From positions 389,891 to 453,890 of the forward strand of contig NZ_NHRJ02000002.1 of the NCBI RefSeq assembly GCF_002220865.2: DNA of 64,000 nucleotides, in the 5' to 3' direction. A program made the position numbers and the translations under genes. The notes under the pieces are model-generated. The model saw only the letters and a list, made by a program, of their open reading frames with translations, did not search any database and had not been told where the DNA came from. Numbering within the stretch: the stretch's first letter is position 1; every line of letters starts with the position of its first letter. Of the stretch, positions 9,217 through 16,851 are shown piece after piece. The DNA is from Paenibacillus xerothermodurans (GTDB lineage Bacteria > Bacillota > Bacilli > Paenibacillales > NBRC-103111).

Positions 9217-10653
9217 TCAGAAACGATTAGACGATTCTTCTTTTCTCGCAAAAGGCCCTATCGCCCACTGCTCACGTATGTCCGCCTGCTCATTCCACGC
9301 TTCCGCTCGCATCAGCATCGTCTGCAGCGGAGCGATGTACTTCTTATAGCGATGATAATCGGAAAGCCTCAGTACATCTGACAACAGTGAAGGAACCAGC
9401 GGCCGAATGAACGCTTTATCGCCCGAGTAATATGCTTTCTGCAGACGAATCTGGTTTAACGGCCGGGCAGACAGAAGAGAATAGTGATCAGCCACCAGCT
9501 TTGCTAGGGCCAGAACACCGTGTGCCAGCGTTGGCGATACCATCCAGCTCGGCAGGACACGGTACTCGAAGCCGCCATGCGACTGCCGCCGAAAGTCTCC
9601 GAGGAAGCCGTACTTCGGTTTCCTGAGTCCAGTGGTAGTATTCTCCAACAACACTAGTGGCAGTGCCAAATAATTGTCCAGGGCTCGCAGCAGCTCGCCG
9701 TTCAACCACACACCGCTGAAATGAATGTGCCCGCCGAGCGGAAAACCATGCACAGGCATGCCGCCGGCCAGCCATGCGAGACCGGTATCCGGTATCGTTA
9801 AGCGAGCGAGCTTCATCGTATGCCGCAAATTGGCAACCAGTTCGCCAACCTCCCGGCTTGGCTCGGGTCTAAGCTCCACCAGCGGGTACACTTTGCGAAA
9901 CCCTGGAAGCACTATTGCATCGCAGCCGACCGGCCCGGCTCTCTCCATAAAACGCGAAGCGAAAGCTACTTTGCCCCGCTCATCCCGCAGCACAAATTCC
10001 GGGTCCGCGCCGAGCATCGCGTCTGTCTGCTTCGGCAGCGTTGCCAGCTCCTCTGCGAAGCGTCGCATCGCATCTGCAAACAGTTCCGCCAGCCGCGGCG
10101 TCAGGATCGGTACGGCTTGCAGCTCCAATACGACCAGCTCCCCTTCCGGCCGCACTCCGATGCGCACGACACCGTAATCGAGCCCGAGCGCGTAAATCGC
10201 CTTCACCGCCTCCCGCTTCGCGCGAGCCGCGTGATAGGGCGGCGTTTCCACGTTCATTTCCTCAAATTCAGTTTTTCCCTTAGGCTGGAACGGATTCAGA
10301 GCGCCGTAGAACACGCCGGCGGCTTTCTTGAACAGCGCAAGAGCCTGCAGATGAAACACGGGGATCAAATACTCGTGAGTGAGGCGCAGCTTGTCAGGCG
10401 CCGCGCTGAAGCTGACGCCGTGCAGCCGCAGTATTCGCTTGAGCGTTCGGGGGGCCTCGGCTCTAACTATACTGTCAACAGGCTGAAGCACACGACGTCC
10501 AGGGCTATCCTTGTGGCCACTGCCCCAATGAATGCACACCACATCCTGCCCGAGTGAAGGATAGTGGTTGCCATGAGGCAAGGCCAAGCGTTCCAGCAGC
10601 AAATGCAGTGTCGGTTCGTTTGAATGAAGCAGCCATACAGCCATACGGTCCAA
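9217..10653 (-). CDS. Putative two-domain amidoligase (ATP-grasp-like N-terminus plus phiEco32-like COOH-NH2 ligase)
   Basis: A 478-residue protein predicted to form peptide or amide bonds in the cytosol (or mother cell). The C-terminal half (about residues 210-440) carries the motifs of the glutamine-synthetase-like COOH-NH2 ligase family named after phage phiEco32: LGADPEFVL, VELRPEPS, GGHIHFSG and FEYRVLPSW. These acidic and histidine residues would bind metal and ATP. The N-terminal ~200 residues look like a divergent ATP-grasp domain (DYGVVRIGV followed by VLELQAVP, where the usual ExN is ELQ). The start is a TTG at 10653 with GGAGGTG eight bases upstream. It lies between cotE and mutS, separated from cotE by a terminator. 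Substrates are unknown, and a spore-coat link is inferred from position only. Confidence 0.75.
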   Translation of the reverse strand: MDRMAVWLLHSNEPTLHLLLERLALPHGNHYPSLGQDVVCIHWGSGHKDSPGRRVLQPVDSIVRAEAPRTLKRILRLHGVSFSAAPDKLRLTHEYLIPVFHLQALALFKKAAGVFYGALNPFQPKGKTEFEEMNVETPPYHAARAKREAVKAIYALGLDYGVVRIGVRPEGELVVLELQAVPILTPRLAELFADAMRRFAEELATLPKQTDAMLGADPEFVLRDERGKVAFASRFMERAGPVGCDAIVLPGFRKVYPLVELRPEPSREVGELVANLRHTMKLARLTIPDTGLAWLAGGMPVHGFPLGGHIHFSGVWLNGELLRALDNYLALPLVLLENTTTGLRKPKYGFLGDFRRQSHGGFEYRVLPSWMVSPTLAHGVLALAKLVADHYSLLSARPLNQIRLQKAYYSGDKAFIRPLVPSLLSDVLRLSDYHRYKKYIAPLQTMLMRAEAWNEQADIREQWAIGPFARKEESSNRF

Positions 10654-10721
10654 ATATTACACCTCCGTTCGTTTCCGATCATTGTTTCATAGCGGCGTTA
10701 TGAAAAAAACTGCGTTATACA

Positions 10722-10745
10722 CAAAAAAGAGGGCTAACGCCCCCT
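10722..10745 (-). terminator. Intrinsic terminator after cotE
   Basis: The stem AGGGGGC / GCCCTCT (10739-10745 with 10728-10734) has a four-base loop. On the minus strand a run of six T follows. Confidence 0.85.
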
Positions 10746-10783
10746 GCCGAAACGAACTTTTCGACATATACTGTAAGCAGAGA

Positions 10784-11350
10784 TCAGCTCAATTCTTCAT
10801 CAAACAGATCGGTATCAAGATCCTCGTAGTCACCTTCATCCGCCTGTTCAAAGTCAACGTCCTTATCGTCGTAATGATCGCATCCGTTCGGGCATACCAC
10901 AACGCATACTTTTGTTTCGGCGATCATTTCGACTTTGAATTCACGTTCCACCCGGATAATGACTGTGTTACCATTATGGGAGATGTTCGCTTCCACGCAG
11001 TTTGGCTCCTGCGTGGCGACAGCCGACACTTCAGATGTGGACGGTCTGTGCTTCTTATCCAAATAGGAAAGCTCGACCGACTCCACGTAAGATATCGTCT
11101 CTTTCGCCACATCGGTTTTGGTATTTTTGTCATAAGAATACCAAATATTGATGTCGTAGGTGCCAACGATCTCCACGTGATCTCCCGATTTCACCGCATC
11201 GTACTGGTTGTTGATAATCCACGCACCCAAAATACTCGTTGGAGCATGAGGCGGAGTGACCGTGTTCGTTACTTGTGAGAATTTCCGTCCTTTGCCACAG
11301 ACAGCCTTCGTATAGATCTCTCTGCACTGCAAATCTTTATCTAATGACAT
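10784..11350 (-). CDS. cotE: Spore outer coat morphogenetic protein CotE
   Basis: CotE directs assembly of the outer spore coat on the forespore surface. The 188-residue protein shows the family pattern clearly: REIYTKAVCGKGRKF, SILGAWIINNQYDA, DINIWYSYDKNTKT, EPNCVEANIS and a REFKVEMIAETKV block, then a very acidic tail (YDDKDVDFEQADEGDYEDLD). The ATG at 11350 has a GGAGGAGG nine bases upstream. A start nine codons earlier would include that site. cotE next to mutS is the arrangement I know from B. subtilis. A sigma-E-type promoter lies just upstream, consistent with mother-cell expression. Confidence 0.95.
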   Translation of the reverse strand: MSLDKDLQCREIYTKAVCGKGRKFSQVTNTVTPPHAPTSILGAWIINNQYDAVKSGDHVEIVGTYDINIWYSYDKNTKTDVAKETISYVESVELSYLDKKHRPSTSEVSAVATQEPNCVEANISHNGNTVIIRVEREFKVEMIAETKVCVVVCPNGCDHYDDKDVDFEQADEGDYEDLDTDLFDEELS

Positions 11351-11366
11351 CCTGTTCAACCTCCTC

Positions 11367-11415
11367 CATACAATCATTCATTAAAATTGTATGCAGGACA
11401 TTCGTCTAGGGTGAC
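11367..11415 (-). promoter_or_regulatory. Sigma-E-like promoter and inverted repeat upstream of cotE
   Basis: On the minus strand GTCACCCT (11415-11408) is followed after 14 bases by CATACAAT (11393-11386), matching the sigma-E -10 consensus exactly and part of the -35. The -10 is also one arm of a perfect 8-bp inverted repeat, CATACAAT (11367-11374) / ATTGTATG (11386-11393), with an 11-bp spacer. That could be an operator. Confidence 0.6.
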
Positions 11416-11460
11416 AAATATTTTCACAGAGCAGTCATTTTGTTGGGCAGATTGATTCTC

Positions 11461-12411
11461 TCACGAATCCGTCTGCTCTTTGTCCTGTGCAGCCGCAGCC
11501 AAATAAGTTTTTAACTGTACCAACAGCTGCAGCAGCGCGGAACGCACTTCGAATTCCTCCCTAGTGGCCGGCAGTGGCATTAGCTTAAATTCCCGTTCCA
11601 ATGCGTCCAATGTTTTTGCCGCACGGCCCGTACAGTCGCCCCCCTTGACGTCCTCGCTCAACTCGTCAAACACTGCGGCCAGACGCTCACCGTGCGGTAA
11701 TGTTTCATACACCTGCGCCACGCATTGAACCATTCTATTAATCGAATCCAGCTGTTGGCGCCGCATGTAAAAATATACCGCCCATGTCGTATCTTCGCCA
11801 AACAGTGCGTTTTCTTCGGACCGCTGGGCGCCGCGGAGTCCTCGCTGAATAATATCGCCTGCCTCAAGCAGCTCACTTCCGCTCCATATGTGTTTGGTAT
11901 CTTTCAGATGCGTGGCAATTTCGCTGAAGATGGTAGAAAAGCAGCTTTCCAACCTTTCCCTCAGTTCAAGCAGATGCTTGTCCTGTCTCGGCATATAAAT
12001 GATATTGATTAATGTCGCTGTGCCTAGCCCGATCACCAGCAGCGCAACCTCGTTCAGCAGGAGTTCCGCACTAAGCTGTTGCGCGGCGAACAGATGAAAC
12101 ATGACTACCGATCCGGTAACGGCGCCGTCTTTCAAATCAAGCCGTGCCAACAGTGAAAATAAAAGAAGTATGTACAAGCCGGCAACCCACAAGTAAAAAC
12201 CGAACCACCAGAATAAAAACGCTGCCAGGAGCAGCCCCAGCAGTGAGGCGGCAAGCCGTTGAAACGAGGTACGGAGCCCTCTTTTCTTCGTGACATCCAC
12301 CCCAAGGATTGCCAAAAGACCGGTGGAGTGCGGCGAATGCAGACCGAGCGCTTGTGCCAACGAGATAGCAACAATCACGGCAGCAGCTGTTTTTATGATG
12401 CGGATTCCCAT
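11461..12411 (-). CDS. Aromatic acid exporter family membrane protein (FUSC-type)
   Basis: A 316-residue membrane protein of the aromatic-acid-exporter/FUSC type. The N-terminal half has about four to five hydrophobic segments, starting KTAAAVIVAISLAQALG and including the family-typical GLLAILGVDVTKKRGLRTS. The C-terminal half (after about residue 150) is a soluble helical domain, as in ArAE_1_C proteins. A GAGGGAC ribosome binding site precedes the ATG at 12411. It is a distant paralogue of the gene at 15610-16677, and the two bracket an ABC importer operon on opposite strands. Export of aromatic or other organic acids is a family-level guess. The substrate is unknown. Confidence 0.8.
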   Translation of the reverse strand: MGIRIIKTAAAVIVAISLAQALGLHSPHSTGLLAILGVDVTKKRGLRTSFQRLAASLLGLLLAAFLFWWFGFYLWVAGLYILLLFSLLARLDLKDGAVTGSVVMFHLFAAQQLSAELLLNEVALLVIGLGTATLINIIYMPRQDKHLLELRERLESCFSTIFSEIATHLKDTKHIWSGSELLEAGDIIQRGLRGAQRSEENALFGEDTTWAVYFYMRRQQLDSINRMVQCVAQVYETLPHGERLAAVFDELSEDVKGGDCTGRAAKTLDALEREFKLMPLPATREEFEVRSALLQLLVQLKTYLAAAAQDKEQTDS

Positions 12412-12589
12412 ATTTTGTCCCTCTTCACAAGTTGTGTAATCCTATTTTAGCTGTTCGGCATTCGGCTCACAACAAAATTCGAGTTATTTTTAAGCCCCTG
12501 CGCAGGGTTAAGAGGATTGTCCTGTTTCACCTTAGAAAAAAACAAACGCAGCAAAAGCTCCAACACATTTCTAACCTTTCACTATTTGC

Positions 12590-13459
12590 TTATTTTTTGG
12601 AAATCAGTTTCCATTCAAGATACGCGACAGCCTGATACATGAACGTGGCGAATACCGCAATCAGCATCACACTGCCTATGACAAGCGTGAAATTAAAGAC
12701 CTGGAAGCCGTAGATGATCAAATAGCCCAGCCCGTGCTTGGAAACCAGAAACTCCCCAACAATTACGCCTACCCAGGACAGGCCGACATTCACTTTCAGG
12801 GTGGAAACAATGGTAGGATAGGTGGCTGGCAGGATCGCCTTTAGAAACACCTGCGCTCGGCGTCCTCCGAACAGCCTGATGACGCGCTCAAAATTCGGAT
12901 CGACATGTCTGAAACTATTATACACCACTAGAATGGTAATGATCACCGTTAAGGAGAGCGTAGTGGCGATGATTGACAACAGACCCGGACCGAGGGCGAC
13001 GATGAACAGAGGACCTAACGCCACTTTAGGCAGACTATTGAGAACCACGATGTAAGGGTCCAACACCTTCGACAAAAATGGAAACCACCAAATTAAAGTG
13101 GCAACAGCCGTACCGATCAGCGTGCCAAGCGCAAATCCAACTATAGTCTCCAGAAGAGTGACTTCAACGTGAATAAACAGTGAACCATCAATAATTTTGG
13201 TATAGAGCAGGTGGAACACTCTGCTTGGAAAACTGAATAACAGCGCATCAATCCACTGCAGCCGCCCCGCGACCTCCCACAGAGAGAGAAATACGACAAA
13301 TATTGCGATTTGCGTCAGGCGAACTCGGAAGGTGTCCTTGCGTTCGAAGGTTAAGTAGCGCTCGTATTCCCGCCGTGCCAACAATTCAACGGCGGACCCC
13401 GCCTCCCGCTCACGGTTCTTACCGGCGTGGAAAGAAGCGGCATTGCCTTCCTTATCCAT
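12590..13459 (-). CDS. ABC transporter permease, SsuC/TauC-type
   Basis: The permease of a sulfonate/nitrate/thiamine-precursor-type importer, 289 residues. About 45 polar N-terminal residues precede six predicted membrane segments. The EAA-type cytoplasmic loop that contacts the ATPase is visible around RVIRLFGGRRAQVFLKAILPAT. The ATG at 13459 overlaps the ATPase gene by eight bases and has GGAGAG upstream, so expression is coupled. It is the last gene of the operon with the ATPase and binding protein. The cargo cannot be told from sequence alone. Confidence 0.9.
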   Translation of the reverse strand: MDKEGNAASFHAGKNREREAGSAVELLARREYERYLTFERKDTFRVRLTQIAIFVVFLSLWEVAGRLQWIDALLFSFPSRVFHLLYTKIIDGSLFIHVEVTLLETIVGFALGTLIGTAVATLIWWFPFLSKVLDPYIVVLNSLPKVALGPLFIVALGPGLLSIIATTLSLTVIITILVVYNSFRHVDPNFERVIRLFGGRRAQVFLKAILPATYPTIVSTLKVNVGLSWVGVIVGEFLVSKHGLGYLIIYGFQVFNFTLVIGSVMLIAVFATFMYQAVAYLEWKLISKK

Positions 13460-14255
13460 TAGCGGTCTCTCCTCTCACATCCATCTCATGGAAAAAGCCC
13501 CACAGCTTATGAAACAAATCGTGAAATCCGGGCTTCTCGCGCGCTTGAAAGGGCAGTGTTTCTCGGATCGCGGCCGGCACATCCACAAAGGCCTTGATCC
13601 GCCCGGGGTTGGGCTGCAGCACTACGATACGGTCGCTCATCGCAATCGCTTCGGTGATATCGTGCGTCACTAGAATGGCTGTTTTATTGCGCATCCGCAA
13701 CGTGATCGCTACCAAATCTTCCAGCTGCAGCTTGGTCTGGTAGTCCAAAGCGGAGAACGGTTCATCCAACAGCAATATGTCCGGTTCCGTGGCAAGCGTG
13801 CGCACCAGCGCAACACGCTGGCGCATTCCGCCTGACAGTTGATGCGGATATCTATCTGCAAATTCGGATAGTCCCATGTCGTGGAGCAGCTCGAGGACTA
13901 GCTCTTTCGCGGCCGAATCGAGCTTCCCCATCAATTCAAGTCCCAGTGAGGCATTCTCATAAATAGTGCGCCAGGGGAACAAGTAGTCCTGCTGCAGCAT
14001 GTAGCCTACTCTGGAAGTTGGATACTCGATAGGCTCGCCGGCCACACGGACGAGTCCGGCTGTCGGTGTCAATAGCCCGCTGATCAATGACAGCAGTGTC
14101 GTTTTACCGCATCCGCTCGGCCCAATCAAGCTCACGAATTCACCCTGAGCCACCTGTAGACTAATCTCTTCCAGAGCGGGGAACGCACCCCGACTGTTGA
14201 CATACACGTGAGAAACCCCTTCCAGTTCCACCGCTACCGCCGCGCTCGCTCGCAT
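13452..14255 (-). CDS. ABC transporter ATP-binding protein, SsuB/TauB-type
   Basis: The nucleotide-binding subunit of the importer, 267 residues. Walker A is GPSGCGKTTL, the signature is LSGGMRQRVALVR, Walker B is ILLLDEPFSALD, and the switch His is in VTHDITEA. The ATG at 14255 (MRASAAVAVELEG) has AAGGAGGG eight bases upstream. An in-frame start seven codons earlier would place that site inside the gene. It lies between the binding-protein gene and the permease gene. A weak hairpin (about 14290-14310) upstream could modulate read-through from the binding-protein gene. Confidence 0.92.
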   Translation of the reverse strand: MRASAAVAVELEGVSHVYVNSRGAFPALEEISLQVAQGEFVSLIGPSGCGKTTLLSLISGLLTPTAGLVRVAGEPIEYPTSRVGYMLQQDYLFPWRTIYENASLGLELMGKLDSAAKELVLELLHDMGLSEFADRYPHQLSGGMRQRVALVRTLATEPDILLLDEPFSALDYQTKLQLEDLVAITLRMRNKTAILVTHDITEAIAMSDRIVVLQPNPGRIKAFVDVPAAIRETLPFQAREKPGFHDLFHKLWGFFHEMDVRGETANG

Positions 14256-14368
14256 GGATAATTCCCTCCTTCTCACAGAAAAAAGACCAAACGGAAACCG
14301 ACGCCGGTTCCCGCTCCGTATCTATGGCTAACACATTCTTCCACGTGTCATCTGCCGGCTTGCACGTT

Positions 14369-15382
14369 CTATTTCACCGATTCCTTCGCTTTTTGAGCAA
14401 ATTCATTGTTCACAAGTGTCTTATAGTCGGCGCGCTGCTGCAGTTCGCCTGCCCCTTGCATGATGTCGAGCAAATTGTTCCATTCCGCCTCGTCGACGAT
14501 ACCGTCAGTGGCGAAAGAGCCTTGGTCTCTATAACGTTGAACGGAGCCCATAATTACTTCCTTTTTGGTGTCGGGAAAATAAGACGCAATGGAATCCGCA
14601 ATCTCCTCAATACTCGCCGTTTGCACCCAATTCTGCGCTTTCTGCAGCGCATTGGTGAATTTTTCAATCGTTACGCCGTTTTTATCGATGAAGCTTTTCT
14701 TGGCCATAAATACTGTATAAGGAAGTTTCCCGCTTTCTACACCGAAGGAAGCGATGACGTAACCTTTGCCCTCTTGCTCGAACACAGTGGCCGTCGGCTC
14801 ATATAGCTGTACATATTCCCCTGTTCCGGACGCAAACGCGGTAGCAATGTTGGCATAGTCAATGTTTTGTATCAGGTTTAAGTCCTTGTGCGGGTCTATG
14901 CCGTTCTTTCTCAGTGCAAATTCCCCTGCCATCTGCGGCATGCCGCCTTTGCGCTGGCCGAGAAATGTGGTTCCCTTCAAACTGCTCCAGTCGAATGGGC
15001 CCTCGACCTTGTTGCGTGATACCAGAAACGTTCCGTCCGTCTGCGTCATCTGAGCAAAATTGACGACGGGATCGCCGCTGCCCTGCTGTTGTACATAAAT
15101 GGACGTTTCCGAACCCACCAAAGCGATGTCGATACCACCGGATAACAACGCGGTCATTGTTTTATCGCCGCCAGGCGTTGTGGTGAGCTCCACATCGAGC
15201 CCCTGTTCCTGAAAATAGCCCTTGGTAATCGCGGCGTACTGCGGGGCATAGAATACAGATCTCGTCACTTCTCCGATTCGCACCTTCGCGGTTTCCTGCA
15301 TGCTGCTCGGCGAACACGCGGGTATAATTAAACACAATATTAACAATCCCGTGACGATAACGCTCCATCTGCGTCTGAACAT
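14369..15382 (-). CDS. ABC transporter substrate-binding lipoprotein, SsuA/THI5-like
   Basis: An extracellular binding lipoprotein of 337 residues. It has a signal peptide with the lipobox IPAC (about residues 20-23) and then a type-2 periplasmic-binding fold. Typical features of the nitrate/sulfonate/THI5 group are YAPQYAAITKGYFQEQGLDV, TALLSGGIDIALVGSE and a late DKNGVTIEKFTNALQKAQ region. The ATG at 15382 sits at good spacing from GGGGGAC, and a GTG two codons earlier overlaps this region. It heads the importer operon. I looked for a TPP riboswitch upstream, as expected for thiamine-precursor transporters, and found none. That argues mildly for a sulfonate-, aromatic- or nitrate-like ligand. 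Confidence 0.88.
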   Translation of the reverse strand: MFRRRWSVIVTGLLILCLIIPACSPSSMQETAKVRIGEVTRSVFYAPQYAAITKGYFQEQGLDVELTTTPGGDKTMTALLSGGIDIALVGSETSIYVQQQGSGDPVVNFAQMTQTDGTFLVSRNKVEGPFDWSSLKGTTFLGQRKGGMPQMAGEFALRKNGIDPHKDLNLIQNIDYANIATAFASGTGEYVQLYEPTATVFEQEGKGYVIASFGVESGKLPYTVFMAKKSFIDKNGVTIEKFTNALQKAQNWVQTASIEEIADSIASYFPDTKKEVIMGSVQRYRDQGSFATDGIVDEAEWNNLLDIMQGAGELQQRADYKTLVNNEFAQKAKESVK

Positions 15383-15609
15383 GGGCACGTCCCCCGATCC
15401 ATTGAGCTTGCTTTGCTGTGATAGACTATGCAGTAGCTCGAAAAAGGGTTAATGCAATAGTAAGGTGTGTGAGGCTTCACACGGGGGCATCATACTTGGC
15501 TGAGGGCCAGTCGCGGTATGCATGACCGGCGCGGCGAAAACTTTGCATTGCAAGGCCGTTGTTATGTATTATGAGAACAGCAAAATTATCGCTCAGAGGA
15601 GGGGTGCGC

Positions 15610-16677
15610 TTGGCTTTCGGCGCCAGAGTATTAAAAACGGGGATAGCAGTTGCCCTAGCGCTGTATGTATGCAGCCTGCTTGAATTTACGGCGCCAGTCA
15701 TCGCTGCCGTGGCAGCCATTTTTGCCATGCAGCCGTCTATCTATAGATCATGGCGCTATTTTATAGACCAGATTCAGACCAACACACTCGGAGCTACACT
15801 GGCTATGGTGGCCGGCAGTCTATTCTCCAATGACCCATTCTTCATCGGACTTGTATGTGTATTGGTCATCATGATTTGTCTAAAGCTGAAAATGGAAGAA
15901 ACCATCGGTCTGACCTTGGTCACGGTTATTGCGGTGATGGAGGCGTCCGGGCAGTGGCAGTTTGCGCTAAGCCGGTTTATTTTGAGCTTGATCGGGATTG
16001 GTTCGGCCTTTTTGATCAACATTTTATTCATTCCGCCAAAGCCCAAGGAGCAGTTTGTCAGCCAAGTGCAGGGTGTTTTCTCTAAGCTGTCCCTGCTTTT
16101 AAGGACCTTTATTTCGGACGAGATAAAAGAAAACGTGTTCCGCGATGAGAAGGAGAGCCTGGACAACGCTTATAACTCCTTGGCACAGAAGTACAATCTA
16201 TTCGAGGAAGAGCTCAAAAAGCTCAAGCGTCCCAAATACAGCAGAATTCGGCATCTCGTCGTATACAAGCAAATGTTGAGCACTGTCCGAAAAGGCATTG
16301 CGGTGTTGGAAGCGGTGGAGGAGCATTACTTCCAATCGGCGCACACACCTGACATGGACAGGTATTTTGACAACTATCTGGAACGGCTCACCAAATACCA
16401 TGAGCATGTGATGCTTAAGTTTGACGATAAGTTAAAGCCTGAGCACGAAGAAGCACAGCGGATGGAAGAAGCGAACGAAGAGTTCATGCGCACCATGATT
16501 GAAGGGTACAACGAGGGACACGACGGGCAGCTTCGATTATCAATTGTGGCTGCAGCCATGTATGATTATTGTTATCAGATCGGACGGCTTGACAAGCTGG
16601 TAGAACAATTCAATAAAGGTCCCGAAGATAAGGACACAGCGGAAAAGGCGCTCGGTTGGTTTAAAGGCAGACAGTAA
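15610..16677 (+). CDS. Aromatic acid exporter family membrane protein (FUSC-type), second copy
   Basis: A 355-residue membrane protein of the same broad family as the gene at 11461-12411. The start AFGARVLKTGIAVALALYVC is characteristic, followed by several hydrophobic segments up to about residue 150 (…FLINILFIPPKP). A long helical, highly charged C-terminal domain follows (around EEELKKLKRPKYSRIRHLV). I chose the TTG at 15610 because GGAGGGG lies directly before it and the family usually begins at this point. It is divergent from the importer operon and is followed by a strong terminator. The function (organic acid efflux) is inferred from the family. Confidence 0.8.
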   Translation: MAFGARVLKTGIAVALALYVCSLLEFTAPVIAAVAAIFAMQPSIYRSWRYFIDQIQTNTLGATLAMVAGSLFSNDPFFIGLVCVLVIMICLKLKMEETIGLTLVTVIAVMEASGQWQFALSRFILSLIGIGSAFLINILFIPPKPKEQFVSQVQGVFSKLSLLLRTFISDEIKENVFRDEKESLDNAYNSLAQKYNLFEEELKKLKRPKYSRIRHLVVYKQMLSTVRKGIAVLEAVEEHYFQSAHTPDMDRYFDNYLERLTKYHEHVMLKFDDKLKPEHEEAQRMEEANEEFMRTMIEGYNEGHDGQLRLSIVAAAMYDYCYQIGRLDKLVEQFNKGPEDKDTAEKALGWFKGRQ

Positions 16678-16698
16678 CCCAGCATGAGCTGAAAAGCG

Positions 16699-16749
16699 AA
16701 ATACGGCTCCACCGCGGAGGTTGGTCACCGCGCGGCGGAGCCGTATTTT
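16699..16749 (+). terminator. Strong intrinsic terminator
   Basis: AAATACGGCTCC (from 16699) pairs with GGAGCCGTATTT, extended by CCGC/GCGG inside, and ends in TTTT. It separates the second exporter gene from the convergent carboxypeptidase gene. Confidence 0.85.
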
Positions 16750-16851
16750 GCTGTGTCTGTCGAAACGCTGCGCGGCGAGTGGAAAAGCAATTTTGCCCCA
16801 TGTGCCGAAACCGTCAGCAAAAAGCGGAGGGTGAGAAAATCATCTTTAAGC

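Noticed and set aside
9820..10557. 245-codon plus-strand open frame opposite the amidoligase gene
   Set aside because: It is the complement of a gene with clear family motifs, and it has no ribosome binding site.
15383..15609. TPP riboswitch upstream of the SsuABC/THI5-like operon
   Set aside because: No CTGAGA-type thi-box core is found on the minus strand. Only a short GTGTGA/TCACAC hairpin is present.
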